Of a DNA stretch of 64,000 nt, positions 33,316 to 44,184 are shown one piece after another. Made by a program: the position numbers and the translations under genes. The DNA is taken from assembly GCF_932276165.1 (NCBI RefSeq), contig NC_064010.1, positions 5,456,001 through 5,520,000 of the forward strand. Reading direction: 5' to 3'. The notes under the pieces were generated by a model. It did not search any database. It worked only from the letters and a program-made list of their open reading frames with translations, and was not told the origin of the DNA. Source of the DNA: Plutella xylostella. Taxonomy: Eukaryota; Arthropoda; Insecta; Lepidoptera; Plutellidae. Each line of letters starts with the position of its first letter. Positions within the stretch are counted from its first letter, which is position 1.

Positions 33316-33699
33316 TATAAAAGTTGTTGACAATGACATTTTGGCACGTTGTCCATAGCATATCCATCCCGGGTGTTTAGCACTCTTATAAGTTTTACGT
33401 GTAAATACTTTTTACGTGTGTGTGTGTGTGTGTATGTTGTGATTCTACAAATTTGGTAAGTAGGTACAATAACCTTATCTAACCAACGTTACCAGGACAT
33501 TCAACACTAAAAGTCGTATAAATTTGTAACATCAAAGCCGATTTTGAAAAAATATGACAAAAAAACGGACACCATTACGAAAATCGCTACAGCTACGAGC
33601 CTTTGGGAGCTTTTAAAAGGAAAGCTTTAAAAAATATTTTTTTCATGTTCATAATAAATTATATTATATTTTAATTAGGTATTCCTTTAGAATTCTTTA
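33316..33699. other. Intergenic with a (GT)n run
   Basis: GT run at about 33,416-33,433. No gene or repeat end otherwise. Confidence 0.35.
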
Positions 33700-33890
33700 G
33701 TACACTTGACCCCTCTTTGATCATAAATATCCTTCCACCCTAAGGTCGTCTTGAAAAAATCGCTTTAAGCGATAAGGCCGCCATTTTTGTACACATGTGT
33801 TAGTATTTAAGTTATGTATATTTATTTCATGTGTGTGTTGTGTACAAATAAAGAATATTCTCTATCTATATTATCTATATTTTATGTGTC
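33700..33890 (+). repeat. Retroposed LINE/SINE 3' tail with (ATCT)n end
   Basis: AAGGTCGTCTTGAAAAAATC, the stem-loop CGCTTTAAGCG, then GATAAGGCCGCC and ACAAATAAAGAATATTC before TCTATC repeats. It matches 52,720-52,830 closely. Confidence 0.7.
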
Positions 33891-34021
33891 TATTACATAT
33901 TACTTATTTATGTCTTTTACCGTAGAACGTCTTTCATATACAATACAAGAGTATCCTAACTCAGTAACTCAATTGAGTTTAATTCGCCTCGGGGCCGGGA
34001 CTTCCTCTCTGCCAAGCGCAT

Positions 34022-34441
34022 ACAGGGTGTTGCAAAAAGAGGATACTAAGCCGAAACCTACGTGTACAGCATGGTATATCTAAGCCCGAAAATAAAATCA
34101 GAATAAGAAAATTCGCGAAAAAACAAATAATATTCCCCAGAATTGTTGGTTATCCCAAAATGGCGATATGGTTCGCAACCTATCATGTGAGTACAAATGT
34201 GCTGCGAAAAGTAGGTGGCTCGCTTGTGAGCCACCTCTGACTACCCCATTGGGGTTTACAGTCGTGAGTGCATAATGTATCTATGTATATGTAGAATTGT
34301 TGGTCACGTGAATTATTACCCGACTGCCGAAGGAGGAGGGTAATGCTTTTTACTAAGAACTTTTGACTTAGGGCTTTGATATAACATGATGCACACGTAG
34401 GTTTCAGATTCAGCTTAGTATACCCTTTTTGAAACACCCTT
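34022..34441. mobile_element. CAGGGTGTTGC palindromic MITE split by another repeat
   Basis: The left arm (CAGGGTGTTGCAAAAAGAGG) and the right arm (TAGTATACCCTTTTTGAAAC) are separated by an inserted SINE-like segment at about 34,149-34,295. That segment holds GTGGCTCGCTTGTGAGCCAC and CACTCACG-type sequence and recurs at 54,283-54,475. Confidence 0.75.
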
Positions 34442-34689
34442 CATAAGTGTAAACCTACACTGTGCCTTAAGGCGCCGCAAAGATTACGTCTTGGGATTTT
34501 GCAAACAGTGAAAATCTGTGAAAATTTAAGTGGTGCATGAAAATAGCCTCTTCGAACGGGCTTTGCCAAAAGCGATAGCTAAGTAGGTAATTAATATTTG
34601 GGATTCGAAGTCGGTTTTGGTCCTGGTGGTGTATATATAAATGAGATGTATGTACACCTATAAAAAGCTAGGAAATGCCAATTACCACG
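34442..34689. other. Flank of the LINE, nothing recognised
   Basis: The 5' edge of the LINE cannot be placed exactly and may lie within the last part of this stretch. Confidence 0.35.
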
Positions 34690-37600
34690 CTCTACGACGA
34701 CAGAGCTTCAAGAGGGTAAAACCGACCAGTCCATTTTATCCACGTCCCCGTCGTGTTCCCCGGGCAATGCCAGAGCATCAAGCAAAGCGGTCGTCACGTT
34801 TCACTCTCGCTCGCTCTGGTAGCTAACGGATATTGGGCAACAGGCGAGTCTCCGGCGCCATAACTGGAACTATCTCACTACATCAGGCCAGAGGTCTGTG
34901 CGGTAAGGCACGGAGGTGGCACCCCCACCACTTACCTAGAGGCAGGAAGGCTAATCACCCACCAGTCTCGAAAATAAACCGATTAAAGAAACTGACACAA
35001 GGAAGAAACGGACTGATTCAAAAACAACGACGTTTGGCTTGAAACAACGGACTAAGATTGGCTTTTGGAATGTAAGGACGTTAGATGCTCATGGAAAACC
35101 CGAACAGGCTTGTGCCGTATTTAAACAGTACAAACTCGAAATACTTGGGATTTCTGAAATGAGATGGAATGGATTTGGGGAACAGAAAACATCTACAGGA
35201 GAAACATTTCTCTTCTCGGGCCGACCTGAAGGGGCGGGTCATCACGAAGGAGTCGGTTTGCTGTTGAGCTCCAAAGCAAAAGGAAGCCTTATAAGCTGGG
35301 AACCTATTTCAGAGCGTATTTTGAAAGCACGATTCAAAGGGAGAGCCCGAAACATCACTATAATCCAAGTTTATGCACCTACTGAAGAATCTGAACTGGC
35401 AAAGAAAGATAACTTCTACAATCAGTTAAATAGTGTCATAAGTAAAGTGCAAAAGGGGGACATACTGATGCTAATGGGAGACCTAAATGCGAAAGTGGGT
35501 AGCGATAACAGCAATCTGGAACATGTCATGGGAAAGCATGGTCTCGGGGTGAGGAACGATAACGGTGATAGGTTCGTGGAAGTATGCTCGGAACATAGCC
35601 TGGTTATTGGCGGAACCCTCTTCCCACATAAAACCATCCACAAAATTACCTGGTTTTCCAATGATGGACGCACACGTAACCAGATTGATCACTTGACAAT
35701 CAGCCGAAAATGGAGATCATCTCTACTTGATGTGCGAAGTAAAACTGGAGCTGATATTGGTAGCGATCACCACCTCGTCGTTGCAGATATCAGGATTAAA
35801 ATTGCACGCATTCCTAACAGTACAAAATCTAACAAGCGTAACTACGACATCTCTAAATTGCAGATCCCCGAATACGCATCTGAATTCCGGCGCAATCTCT
35901 ACCAACGACTAGAAGAGACAAAGAACCCAAACTTAAACAGGGAGAAGTCAATTGATGGTCAATGGGAGGCTTTTAAAAAGGCCTACAGCATAGCGGCAAA
36001 AGAAGTTCTTGGGTTCCGTAAACATGCTGAAAAGGCATGGATAACACTAAGGACTTGGGCACTGGTGGAAGAAAAGCGCAATGCAAAGATAAGGATTGCA
36101 ACAGAGCAAACCCAAGAAACACTTTCACAGTATAATGCCCTGTGCAAAGATGTAAACAGAGCCATGCGGCGGGATTACAGAAGCTGGGCAAACTCCTTAG
36201 CGGATGAAGCCGAAAGTGCCGCCAAGAGGGGCAATTTCCGACAATTGTACAGTATAACCAAGAGGCTGTGCAATAAACAGCCCCACTGTACACAGCCTGT
36301 CAAAAACACAGATGGAAAGCTGCTGGTCACGGAGGAAGAACAATTACGAAGATGGAGAGAACACTTCAGCTCCGTACTCAACAGACCATTTACCGCCAGT
36401 AGTGAGTACCCGGAGAACTTTTGGCAAGGCTTCCCAGAACGGACTATCGATGGCATTAGTGCCGAACCACCGTCCGTTGAGGAGATTGTAAGGGCTGTAA
36501 GGGAGTTAAAGAACAACAAAGCACCGGGATCCGATAACATACCCGCCGAACTTTTGAAAACCGACCCAACTGCAGCTGCGCACTTCCTCCAACCACTACT
36601 AAATGATGTGTGGCAGCAAGAACACCTACCAGCTGATTGGAAAGAAGGCCTCCTCATAAAATTACCGAAAAAAGGTAACCGCACAGATTGCAACAATTGG
36701 AGAGGGATCACACTCCTCAGTACAGTAAGCAAGGTGCTTTCGAAAATAATACTGTACCGTATCCAGGGTGCAATCGAAGACACAATCCGCGGAGAACAGG
36801 CTGGATTTCGTAGGGGAACATCATGTGTGGACCAAATAACTTCCCTCAGAATTATTGTTGAGGAATCTGTCGAGTGGAGAAAGCCCTTATTCATGACTTT
36901 TGTCGACTTTGAAAAGGCATTCGATAGCATTAATAGACAATTTATTTGGGACGCACTTATGCACAAAGGAGTACCCGAAAAAATCGTTAACATCATAAAG
37001 GAGGCTTATGACGGGTTCAATTGCAGAGTCGTTCATAATGGCAAGCTCACAGAGCCATTCAATGTGACAACCGGAGTCAGACAGGGATGCTTGCTGTCCC
37101 CGCTTATCTTTATAGTGGTCATGGATGCAATCATGCTGAAAATCACCCACGAGAAAAATAGAGGGATAACATGGACAGCGTCATCATCACTGGAAGACCT
37201 AGACTTCGCGGACGACATCTGCCTACTGAGTAGCACCCATGATGATATGCAGCGCAAAATTACAGCCTTGGATAAAACCGCAAACATGGCTGGCCTCAAG
37301 ATCAGTAGAAAAAAGACGGAAGAAATGCGCGTGTGCAGCGATAAAAACCCACCGCTCCTATTGGAAAACCACCGCATCACCCAGGCTGCCGATTTCTGCT
37401 ATCTTGGAAGCATCATCACCCCTCAGGGAGGAACAGAACGGGATGTCGAAAGTCGCATCAACAAAGCAAGAGGAGCCTTCTCGCAGCTAAAAAGCCTATG
37501 GAGGTCGTCCAACGTATCTCGTACCACGAAAATCCGCATCTTCAACACAAATGTGAAGACTGTCCTCCTATACGGATGCGAGACGTGGAAGGTCACTAAG

Positions 37601-38007
37601 GGCATATCACACAAACTCCAGGTCTTCGTCAACAACTGTCTACGAACCATCATACGTAGACACTGGCCGAACACCATCACCAATGTCGAGCTATGGAAGG
37701 TTACAAACCAAAAGCCTATAGACATAGACATCCAAGAGCGGAAATGGCGATGGCTGGGCCACACACTGCGAAGACCTGATGACCATATCCCAAAAGTGGC
37801 CCTACAATGGAAACCCCAGGGCGGTTCAAGGCGACCCGGTCGACCAGCACATACTTGGAAGCGGTCCATATACAGCGAGGCCCAAGAGAAAGGGAAGTCG
37901 TGGCCGGAGCTCAACTTGCTGGCCCACGACAGAGAAGCATGGAAGCGCCTGGTGTCAGCCCCAGACTCCTCGGAGGAGTAACGGGATTAAAGAAGAAGAA
38001 GAAGAAA
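34690..38007 (+). mobile_element. Nearly complete non-LTR retrotransposon (LINE), RTE-like layout
   Basis: A GC-richer unit consisting of a 5' region, one long ORF (35,039-37,981), only about 10 bases of 3' UTR and a (GAA)n tail at about 37,991-38,007. A single endonuclease-RT ORF with almost no 3' UTR and a trinucleotide tail is the arrangement of RTE-group elements, but I cannot fix the clade without a tree. The 5' end is approximate and no target duplication was identified. In the 5' region a frame open from 34,641 to 35,042, broken once by TAA at 34,824, encodes a basic peptide (for example NRLKKLTQGRNGLIQKQRR) and overlaps the ORF start. Confidence 0.85.
35039..37981 (+). CDS. LINE endonuclease-reverse transcriptase, intact frame
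   Basis: The 980-codon protein makes the nick and the cDNA for target-primed reverse transcription. The apurinic-type endonuclease covers residues 1-250: N11 in FWNVRTL, E40 in GISEMRW, GDLNAK at 147-152 and SDHH at 242-245. The reverse transcriptase follows: FVDFEKAFD with D623, RQGCLLSPL near 680, and the catalytic FADD at 723-726 in place of the more common YADD. The C-terminus has GCETWKV, RWLGHTLRRP and GRPAHTWKR. No stop or frameshift interrupts it. The given start is a TTG codon. The frame is open back to 34,955 without any ATG, and the first in-frame ATG is codon 41 (35,159), which would remove N11. So either the start codon is lost or translation begins by another route. Antisense frames of up to 273 codons here are shadows. 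Confidence 0.93.
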   Translation: MKQRTKIGFWNVRTLDAHGKPEQACAVFKQYKLEILGISEMRWNGFGEQKTSTGETFLFSGRPEGAGHHEGVGLLLSSKAKGSLISWEPISERILKARFKGRARNITIIQVYAPTEESELAKKDNFYNQLNSVISKVQKGDILMLMGDLNAKVGSDNSNLEHVMGKHGLGVRNDNGDRFVEVCSEHSLVIGGTLFPHKTIHKITWFSNDGRTRNQIDHLTISRKWRSSLLDVRSKTGADIGSDHHLVVADIRIKIARIPNSTKSNKRNYDISKLQIPEYASEFRRNLYQRLEETKNPNLNREKSIDGQWEAFKKAYSIAAKEVLGFRKHAEKAWITLRTWALVEEKRNAKIRIATEQTQETLSQYNALCKDVNRAMRRDYRSWANSLADEAESAAKRGNFRQLYSITKRLCNKQPHCTQPVKNTDGKLLVTEEEQLRRWREHFSSVLNRPFTASSEYPENFWQGFPERTIDGISAEPPSVEEIVRAVRELKNNKAPGSDNIPAELLKTDPTAAAHFLQPLLNDVWQQEHLPADWKEGLLIKLPKKGNRTDCNNWRGITLLSTVSKVLSKIILYRIQGAIEDTIRGEQAGFRRGTSCVDQITSLRIIVEESVEWRKPLFMTFVDFEKAFDSINRQFIWDALMHKGVPEKIVNIIKEAYDGFNCRVVHNGKLTEPFNVTTGVRQGCLLSPLIFIVVMDAIMLKITHEKNRGITWTASSSLEDLDFADDICLLSSTHDDMQRKITALDKTANMAGLKISRKKTEEMRVCSDKNPPLLLENHRITQAADFCYLGSIITPQGGTERDVESRINKARGAFSQLKSLWRSSNVSRTTKIRIFNTNVKTVLLYGCETWKVTKGISHKLQVFVNNCLRTIIRRHWPNTITNVELWKVTNQKPIDIDIQERKWRWLGHTLRRPDDHIPKVALQWKPQGGSRRPGRPAHTWKRSIYSEAQEKGKSWPELNLLAHDREAWKRLVSAPDSSEE

Positions 38008-39629
38008 CCGGGGACCTTTAGATAAAACATAATTATCATCACTATGACTTGAAGTCATTTTATTTTGTATGTTTCAGTACGATTTAGCTGCAATTCCTAA
38101 GAAATCTACCCAGTGTGGAGATAGTAGTAGTAAAAACATTCTTAAAACTATCAACAAGCCAGTTTCAAAAAGGGGGTTTCAATGTTGATCTACGATATAA
38201 TTTATTTATTTTCTTTTTTAGGTAAACTTACAGCTCAATTTTATAATTTATTATTATTTAATTTAACAATATAATTGACTTTATTAAATAATGACAAATT
38301 ACAGATATTAACAGTTTAATAACTATGCATTAATAAATGTTTTCTAAATCTATCGATTTATCGTAATTTTCCGGCTTTGATACATAGTTTAATAATTAAC
38401 AAAGTACGAACGTATTTTAGCGGTATAACAAACGAGAGCTTTTACTCATAGCCTCATATCGACGGTGGAAAGGCAAAATGTATTATCCGCCACTTTTGGC
38501 GAATATGAGTTATATATACCGTTGGAATCGCCTGATTTTTCTCTTTCGAATGGTGCGGGTCTCGTTTCGATCTGAGCACTTTTTGGCGCTTAAGACAACG
38601 GTGATTTTGGAAATCTTAATACTTTTTTCTTGTATTAAGAGCCACTTTTTTAGTCATTTGTATGTTCAAACATACTTGATCAAAACTAAAGTTATATAAA
38701 ACATTGTACCCTCACTAAAACAGTAAAACATTGTGACTTAATTCATTTTGAACTAATGTGAATTTGTATCATTAGTTACTTAAGCGACCTACCTGATTGC
38801 GTAATTGATATAAAACAAAATGCCTTCTGGTCAAAAATAACATAAAATCACTTAATACATTTTACAATTTTGTAATTTGAAGCCATACTGGCACTTAAAC
38901 CATTTTACCAGTCAGCCTTACTCGCGGCGTTTGGCGGTTAATACAACTTTACCTAAATCTGTTTAGTGGTACAATTGGCACTTAAGCAGCTTTTTGCGAT
39001 TTGTAGATAATTGATATAAGTGATATAAAACAATTCAAAAGAATCGCAATGAAGCGGTCTATGGTGTTTAAGCTGTTATATCCAGAAGGATATTGTGTGA
39101 AAACGCCAATAATATAAATAGGACCGGTTGGAAAGGTGTCGCTTCAGCACCCCGCCGGGACGTTCATTGGGAGAGGACGTGCGTCTATGCGACAGTTGGC
39201 GCCGCGTGCGCAGCGTAATTACGTAGGTACAAACTCAGATTCGTTCGCCAGTATAAAACTGTAAATATTTTTTTATTATATCACCGATAACTACATTAAA
39301 TTATGATATCTATTATATTACTCTTTACACAGGTTCTAAATAATTGTGTTGCTATAATTAATATTTATTGAGTTATAAATATGCACTTGGATCCTTTCGC
39401 CTAAATTGCTGTTTCTATGCAAGTAGGGAATTTTAACGTTTCTCTAAAAGGATCCAACCAAATATTTATTTTTTATAAAATATTTTTTCTATGACAATAT
39501 GGTTCTTAATGTAAAATATTTGTATTGTATTAACATGACATTACTTTTTATACAAAATAATAATTATATATCATAAATAAACTTATTCATAAATAATTTA
39601 TATCGAAATCTAGTCAGAAACAGGATTTC
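38008..39629. other. Repeat-poor intergenic DNA, nothing recognised
   Basis: GCACTTAA-type words recur (38,890, 38,980) and GC-rich sequence lies at 39,140-39,225 (TTGGCGCCGCGTGCGCAGCG). Frames are short. I see no gene, LTR pair or terminal repeats. Confidence 0.35.
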
Positions 39630-40045
39630 TTATCTATATAAAAATCTAACCGAAAATGTGTTCCCAAGCGCAAATCTCTGGATCAACTTAACCGATTTTG
39701 ATAATTGTTAGGTAATTATACGAAATAGAAGACCAGTGACCACGAGTACCACGACCTGTTTGTATCCCATAATTTTCAGAATAAAGTATTTCAACGAAAA
39801 GCAAACCTTATAGGAAAAAGTTGGACATGAATTAAATTAACTTTTCTCTAACTTCACTTCATCATTTTCCATCGCTGAAGAGTGCAATATCTGGTATATT
39901 CCATCTATCCTGCTTTTTATGCCACCGTAGGAAATCCATCGTTCCCTGGTACTTTGCCACTCTTCAGCGATCGTATGGTCCGTATCAATTCGTCTTATTC
40001 GGGGGTTGGATATTTAAATTTCTGTCAAGATGCAGGATAGTCATA
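39630..40045. other. Diverged interspersed repeat of unknown type
   Basis: TATCTATATAAAAATCTAAC followed by GATCAACTTAACCGATTTTG resembles the start and core of non-autonomous elements with an ACCGATTTTGAT motif. Boundaries are not visible. Confidence 0.35.
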
Positions 40046-40258
40046 AATCTCATCACGAACCATTACGTCCCCACTGCTGGGGCACGGGTCTCCTTCCAAT
40101 GAAGGAATGGTTTAGGCCTAGTCTACCACGTTGGCCTAGCGCGGGTTATTGGGCCCCAACACAAGCAATCTTGTGCTGAGAGAGTTTTCGGGTAAGTGGG
40201 CTACCCAACTGTCAGACGTTTTCAAGCCACCCGAAGGCCTCTGACTAGCCTGTAAGAC
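40046..40258 (-). mobile_element. Headless 5S-type SINE body, minus strand
   Basis: CCCCACTGCTGGGGCACGGG, GTCCCACC-type sequence and GTAAGTGGGCTACCCAACTG are the reverse complement of the body at 54,783-55,008. Confidence 0.75.
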
Positions 40259-40289
40259 CTGCCGATTTTATTAATCATAATGATTACGA

Positions 40290-40850
40290 TTATGCATCAA
40301 GATACAAGATGCTCCTGGTATATTTGCTTCTGCATCCAACTCCCCAGGTGGTGGTTAGGATCATTAAAAACTTCGGCAATGTGGCCATACCATCTTGAAA
40401 GTCAATCTTTCATAGTAACAAGGAGATATCCTGGGTTTTGTTGCAATGTTCTTGAAGATGCTTTGTATAGATCCTTCATGTTTCCTATGGCAGCCGATGA
40501 GACCATCGCTGGATATAGGGTTACCCCTAGCAGCGTTTGTCCTTTTATAAATTTCGTTTGATATTAAGTTCACAAAGAAAATACTCGTACGCAAGTGCTT
40601 CTTTAGAATGGTCGTCTAGTTCGACGTTAAGTCTTCCTTGATGGTTGATCATATCCCATGTTTCTTTAGACATCCATTCATTCTTTAAGTGTTCCTTGTG
40701 CCTTATTATTTCTTCGCCAATTTTTAACAACACGTCTTTGATGCCAGTTGTTGCCGATCTGGATACTAAGTTTTCTTCTAACTTGTGGGTCCTGCAGCTT
40801 ATTTACACGACACCTTTGGCAGATCTTGTGGCCTGCTCCTAAACTCCCGC
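40290..40850 (-). pseudogene. Decayed LINE ORF piece (between endonuclease and RT)
   Basis: On the minus strand, in shifting frames, are LQDPQVRRKLSIQIGNNWHQ, then LKNEWMSKETWDMINHQGRL, then INIKRN-like and GNMKDLYKASSRTLQQNP-like segments. These follow the order of the linker of endonuclease-type LINEs, where EWMS.ETW and GNMK.LY are recurrent. Stops and frameshifts make it non-functional. It abuts the duplication junction at 40,875, and a 132-codon frame (40,678-41,076) runs across the junction as a chance fusion. Confidence 0.6.
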
Positions 40851-41356
40851 TATCTTCAAGCACATTTTTCCATCGACCAAGTAATGAGTAGTACGACCTC
40901 TGAAAAGTTGCTGTGGGGTTACCACCACCGAACATTAGCAAATAACAATCGTTATTAAGCCGTGTCGCTCGCTTGTGAAATCTGACGTAACTTGTATGGA
41001 GTTGACAGTCGAGCAGGTAGCTGGTAGAGACAGGATGAGGAAGGCTGAGGACGGGATATGGCGCTTCCAAAGACATGTTTATTACCAGTGTAACGTAATT
41101 GTTACTGCAACCTACTTACTAATTAACTAATATACATTAATTGTATATTATATAACCACTAATAGTGCAACAATAGAAATTAACTAACAAGGAAAAATAT
41201 TAATTTTACCCCTCTGTTGTTAAAAATAATGACTCCTTTCATTCAACTAAATTATTTATTTATTTATGAGCACAACAGAAAAATCTTAAATATATTTAAC
41301 ATTTTGACACGAAACCTAAAAGGTTTATTTGTGTCAGTCTGGCTTTTAACATCTAA

Positions 41357-41905
41357 GGGTGGATTCGACCAACGTCGAGTAACTTTTTACTCACGAGTAA
41401 ACTAGCAGTTACTCGCGAGTAAGCCGATTTTGCATTCTACCAAACCCGAAACCAAGATAAGTAGCTTATCCCAAGAATAAAATGTTATACCGCCAAAATT
41501 GACCGTGTAACGAGCTTATCCGAGAGTAATTTTGTAATGGCGGCGGCACATCAGCTGATTAGAAAACCGTCATAATGACATATAAGCACATCTGTCAAAA
41601 CATAAACAAAAGTAAGTTAATAGGCAAATTCTCAAAATAACAACAGCGAATAAAATATTAAAACATAAACAATTTCATACTATTATAATCCATTCAAACT
41701 AAGTTGGCATGTCATTTCTATTGCATGCTTTGAAACGCAACTATTTTTATTTTAGTTACATTACAGTTTCGTTCCTCGTTCATTCAATTAATCATGGTAT
41801 AACTTGGTAGAATGCAAATGTACTTATCCTAGATATTTATTCGCGTATAAATTTTATTCCGGTATAGTTATTCTCGTGTAAGATGATGTTTGGACGAATT
41901 CGCCC
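41357..41905. mobile_element. PIF/Harbinger-like element, TAA duplication, private to copy B
   Basis: Imperfect inverted ends GGGTGGATTCGACCAACG and the complement of GGACGAATTCGCCC bracket 549 bp. TAA lies at 41,354-41,356 and 41,906-41,908. Copy A has a single TAA at about 16,615 (ATCTAAAGTTG), so the empty site is seen directly. There is no transposase frame. Confidence 0.9.
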
Positions 41906-42315
41906 TAAGTCGTAAATCTACTAGGAGTATAAAGTATTTCACTTCTACATCTTCATTATAAACTATTTTAGGGTATACAGGATGTTGCGAAAACAATAAA
42001 TCCGAACCTATTTTGGACTACGACTTATGGAATTCGCGAAAAAAACTACTACTACCCATATTTAAAGCCAAGCCAAGTTTCGCACAGACCCACAAATATA
42101 CACAAAGTATAACCCCTCCTTTTTTCCGTTGACGTCTCCTTTCTAGTGCAATAAACCTCATCGGCGCAATGTCAAGGAATTACCCACAAGTCTAGAAAAA
42201 CTAGATCCAGTGCCCGTACCGCTATCTAGATTACATCTTATACGTTGTGTTTATGAAGTGTTTTTGTACGAACCACCAGCATCATATATTATTTTCATGT
42301 AAGGTTCCTATTTGT

Positions 42316-42550
42316 TTAGAATAACGTTATGAACAAATAAGCTGAAGTGGCAGTGGGCTGGTAATATCTGCCGAAGAACCGATAACCGTTCGGGTAGACG
42401 AGTTCTCGGGTGGAGACCACGAACAGGCAAACGCAGCGTCGGACTGACGACCTTAGGCGGGTAGCCGGTAGTGGTTGGATGAGGAAGGCCGAGGACCGAG
42501 TGTTGTGGCGCTCGTTGGGAGAGGCCAATGTCCAGCAGTGGATGATGATT
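42316..42550 (+). pseudogene. LINE ORF2 C-terminal remnant (copy B)
   Basis: Paralogue of 17,040-17,280. The in-frame TGA of copy A is CGA here, but about 21 bp around the GRPPAR codons are deleted. Confidence 0.7.
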
Positions 42551-42895
42551 GGCTGATGATGATGAACTGTCGATTTCTGGACATCACTACTTCAGTATTC
42601 AAACTATGAACACAGACATAATATTTGGCCTTTAAATTATTATAAAACAGCTTAAAATGCAGAAGCATGCATAGACAACGACTTAAACATGTTCCGTGTC
42701 AGTTTTGGCCTATTTTATATGCGTAATGTATTCACATAATTATGTAATTTAATAGTTTTTATTTAGATGTTCTTGTTAGCCTGGCTAACATTGTTCCTAA
42801 ACTAGTGTTCATAGCTCACCATTTTGTAATAGGCATCCTGGGCAGTTAATTAATAAGACTGTTTAGTCTTTTTTTACTACTGTGATAAACGATCC

Positions 42896-43190
42896 CTCTG
42901 CCGCTACACAGGTTCGTTATAGACGTAGATAAATGTCACTATATCGCGATTCGCCATAAATATGGCGCTGTAATTTGTGGAACCCGCATTAAACGAGTTT
43001 ATCGACGTCGATAACGAACCCGTGCAGCGACTGCATGTCAAGTGTCATCATTTACTGCTTGACACAACCCTCTTCTGAGGCGCACCACAACACTCTGTCC
43101 TCGGCCTTCCTCAACCAGCCACTACCGTAATCATCTACCCGTCTAAGGTCGTCATCCAGCTAGCCGCAGGGCGTCCCACCGTATACTTGG
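42896..43190. repeat. Copy B of the GGTTCGTTATCGACG MITE and adjoining LINE remnant
   Basis: Matches 17,636-17,950 with few changes: the palindromic MITE to about 43,030, then the minus-strand LINE C-terminal remnant. Confidence 0.75.
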
Positions 43191-43671
43191 CTGTAGGTCT
43201 GTCTGACCTACATAGCTGTAAATATCTCATATATCGATAGTAAGCGTAAAAACGATTAATCAAAAATTTCGTTCGCAATTCAAAAATATAATTTACTTCC
43301 TTTTCATTCAGCAAAAGTGAAAAAATCGGAACAAAATAACTGTAGGTCATATCCTTGTTCAAGGTTTCCCAAAAATTATAAATAAACAGCAGTGAATTTT
43401 TATTCAAATATAGGTCATGATTGCTTTATTTTAATCTTCTACACTTTATGATTTGAATTGCTTTACTGAGTTGCCTGGAAGAATTATATTTTAGTTATAA
43501 GGCCGTTTATTGTATTATGTTCTAGTTATATGTAAGACCGAATATTTTCTTAAGTGTAGTGCCTCTTTGTAAGCTAAGTAAATATTATTATGTAAAATAT
43601 AATTATTCATACTGCTACTAAAGTTTTTTTATTATGTAGAAGTCATGAAAGACATGAGAATATCACAAACA

Positions 43672-43850
43672 CGGCCATCCGACCCCAAACAAGGCAGAGC
43701 CTGTTATATGGGTATGGGACATTTGATATATCTACACAGATATAATATATACACACAAGTATTAACGACCAAAACCTGAGTACAAATATCAGTATTTAAA
43801 CAAATATCTGCCCCGGCAGGGAATCGAACCCGGGACACATAAAATAAATA
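43672..43850 (-). mobile_element. tRNA-derived SINE (body X), copy B, uninterrupted
   Basis: Paralogue of 18,396-18,655 without the 67-bp insert, giving the empty site for that insertion. The B box GGTTCGATTCCC is present, the A box is lost. Confidence 0.8.
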
Positions 43851-44184
43851 CATCCTAGGTGCAGGCAAAATACTAGCAAGTTAACGTTAAGCATGCATTT
43901 CAAAAGCGAACCTAAAACGAATCTTGATGCTTATCAGATCCCTAGAGGACTTAGATAAATCTAGATTTTGTTAGATATAACAATGAATTTACCACCTTTT
44001 CGTAACGAAAACTCGGACCTATCATTACAGGTTGTCTATTCTAAGGGCTATGGGTTTCAAAATAACCCTTTTACTTGTAAAATATAGCAAGAACTTTAAT
44101 AAAGATCAATATTGCAAATGGCGTCATTAAGCTAGTAACAATTTCCTTTTAGGAGTAATTTGGTGTTTTTCTTACTGGATTTTT

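Noticed and set aside
35422..37914. Long antisense frames inside the LINE (for example 36,175-36,996, 37,423-37,914, 37,033-37,380, minus strand)
   Set aside because: They lie opposite a clear endonuclease-RT frame, show no domains, and reflect the GC-richer coding sequence on the other strand.
39195..39202. TTGGCGCC as an LTR-retrotransposon primer-binding site
   Set aside because: No paired long terminal repeats, polypurine tract or gag/pol frame nearby.
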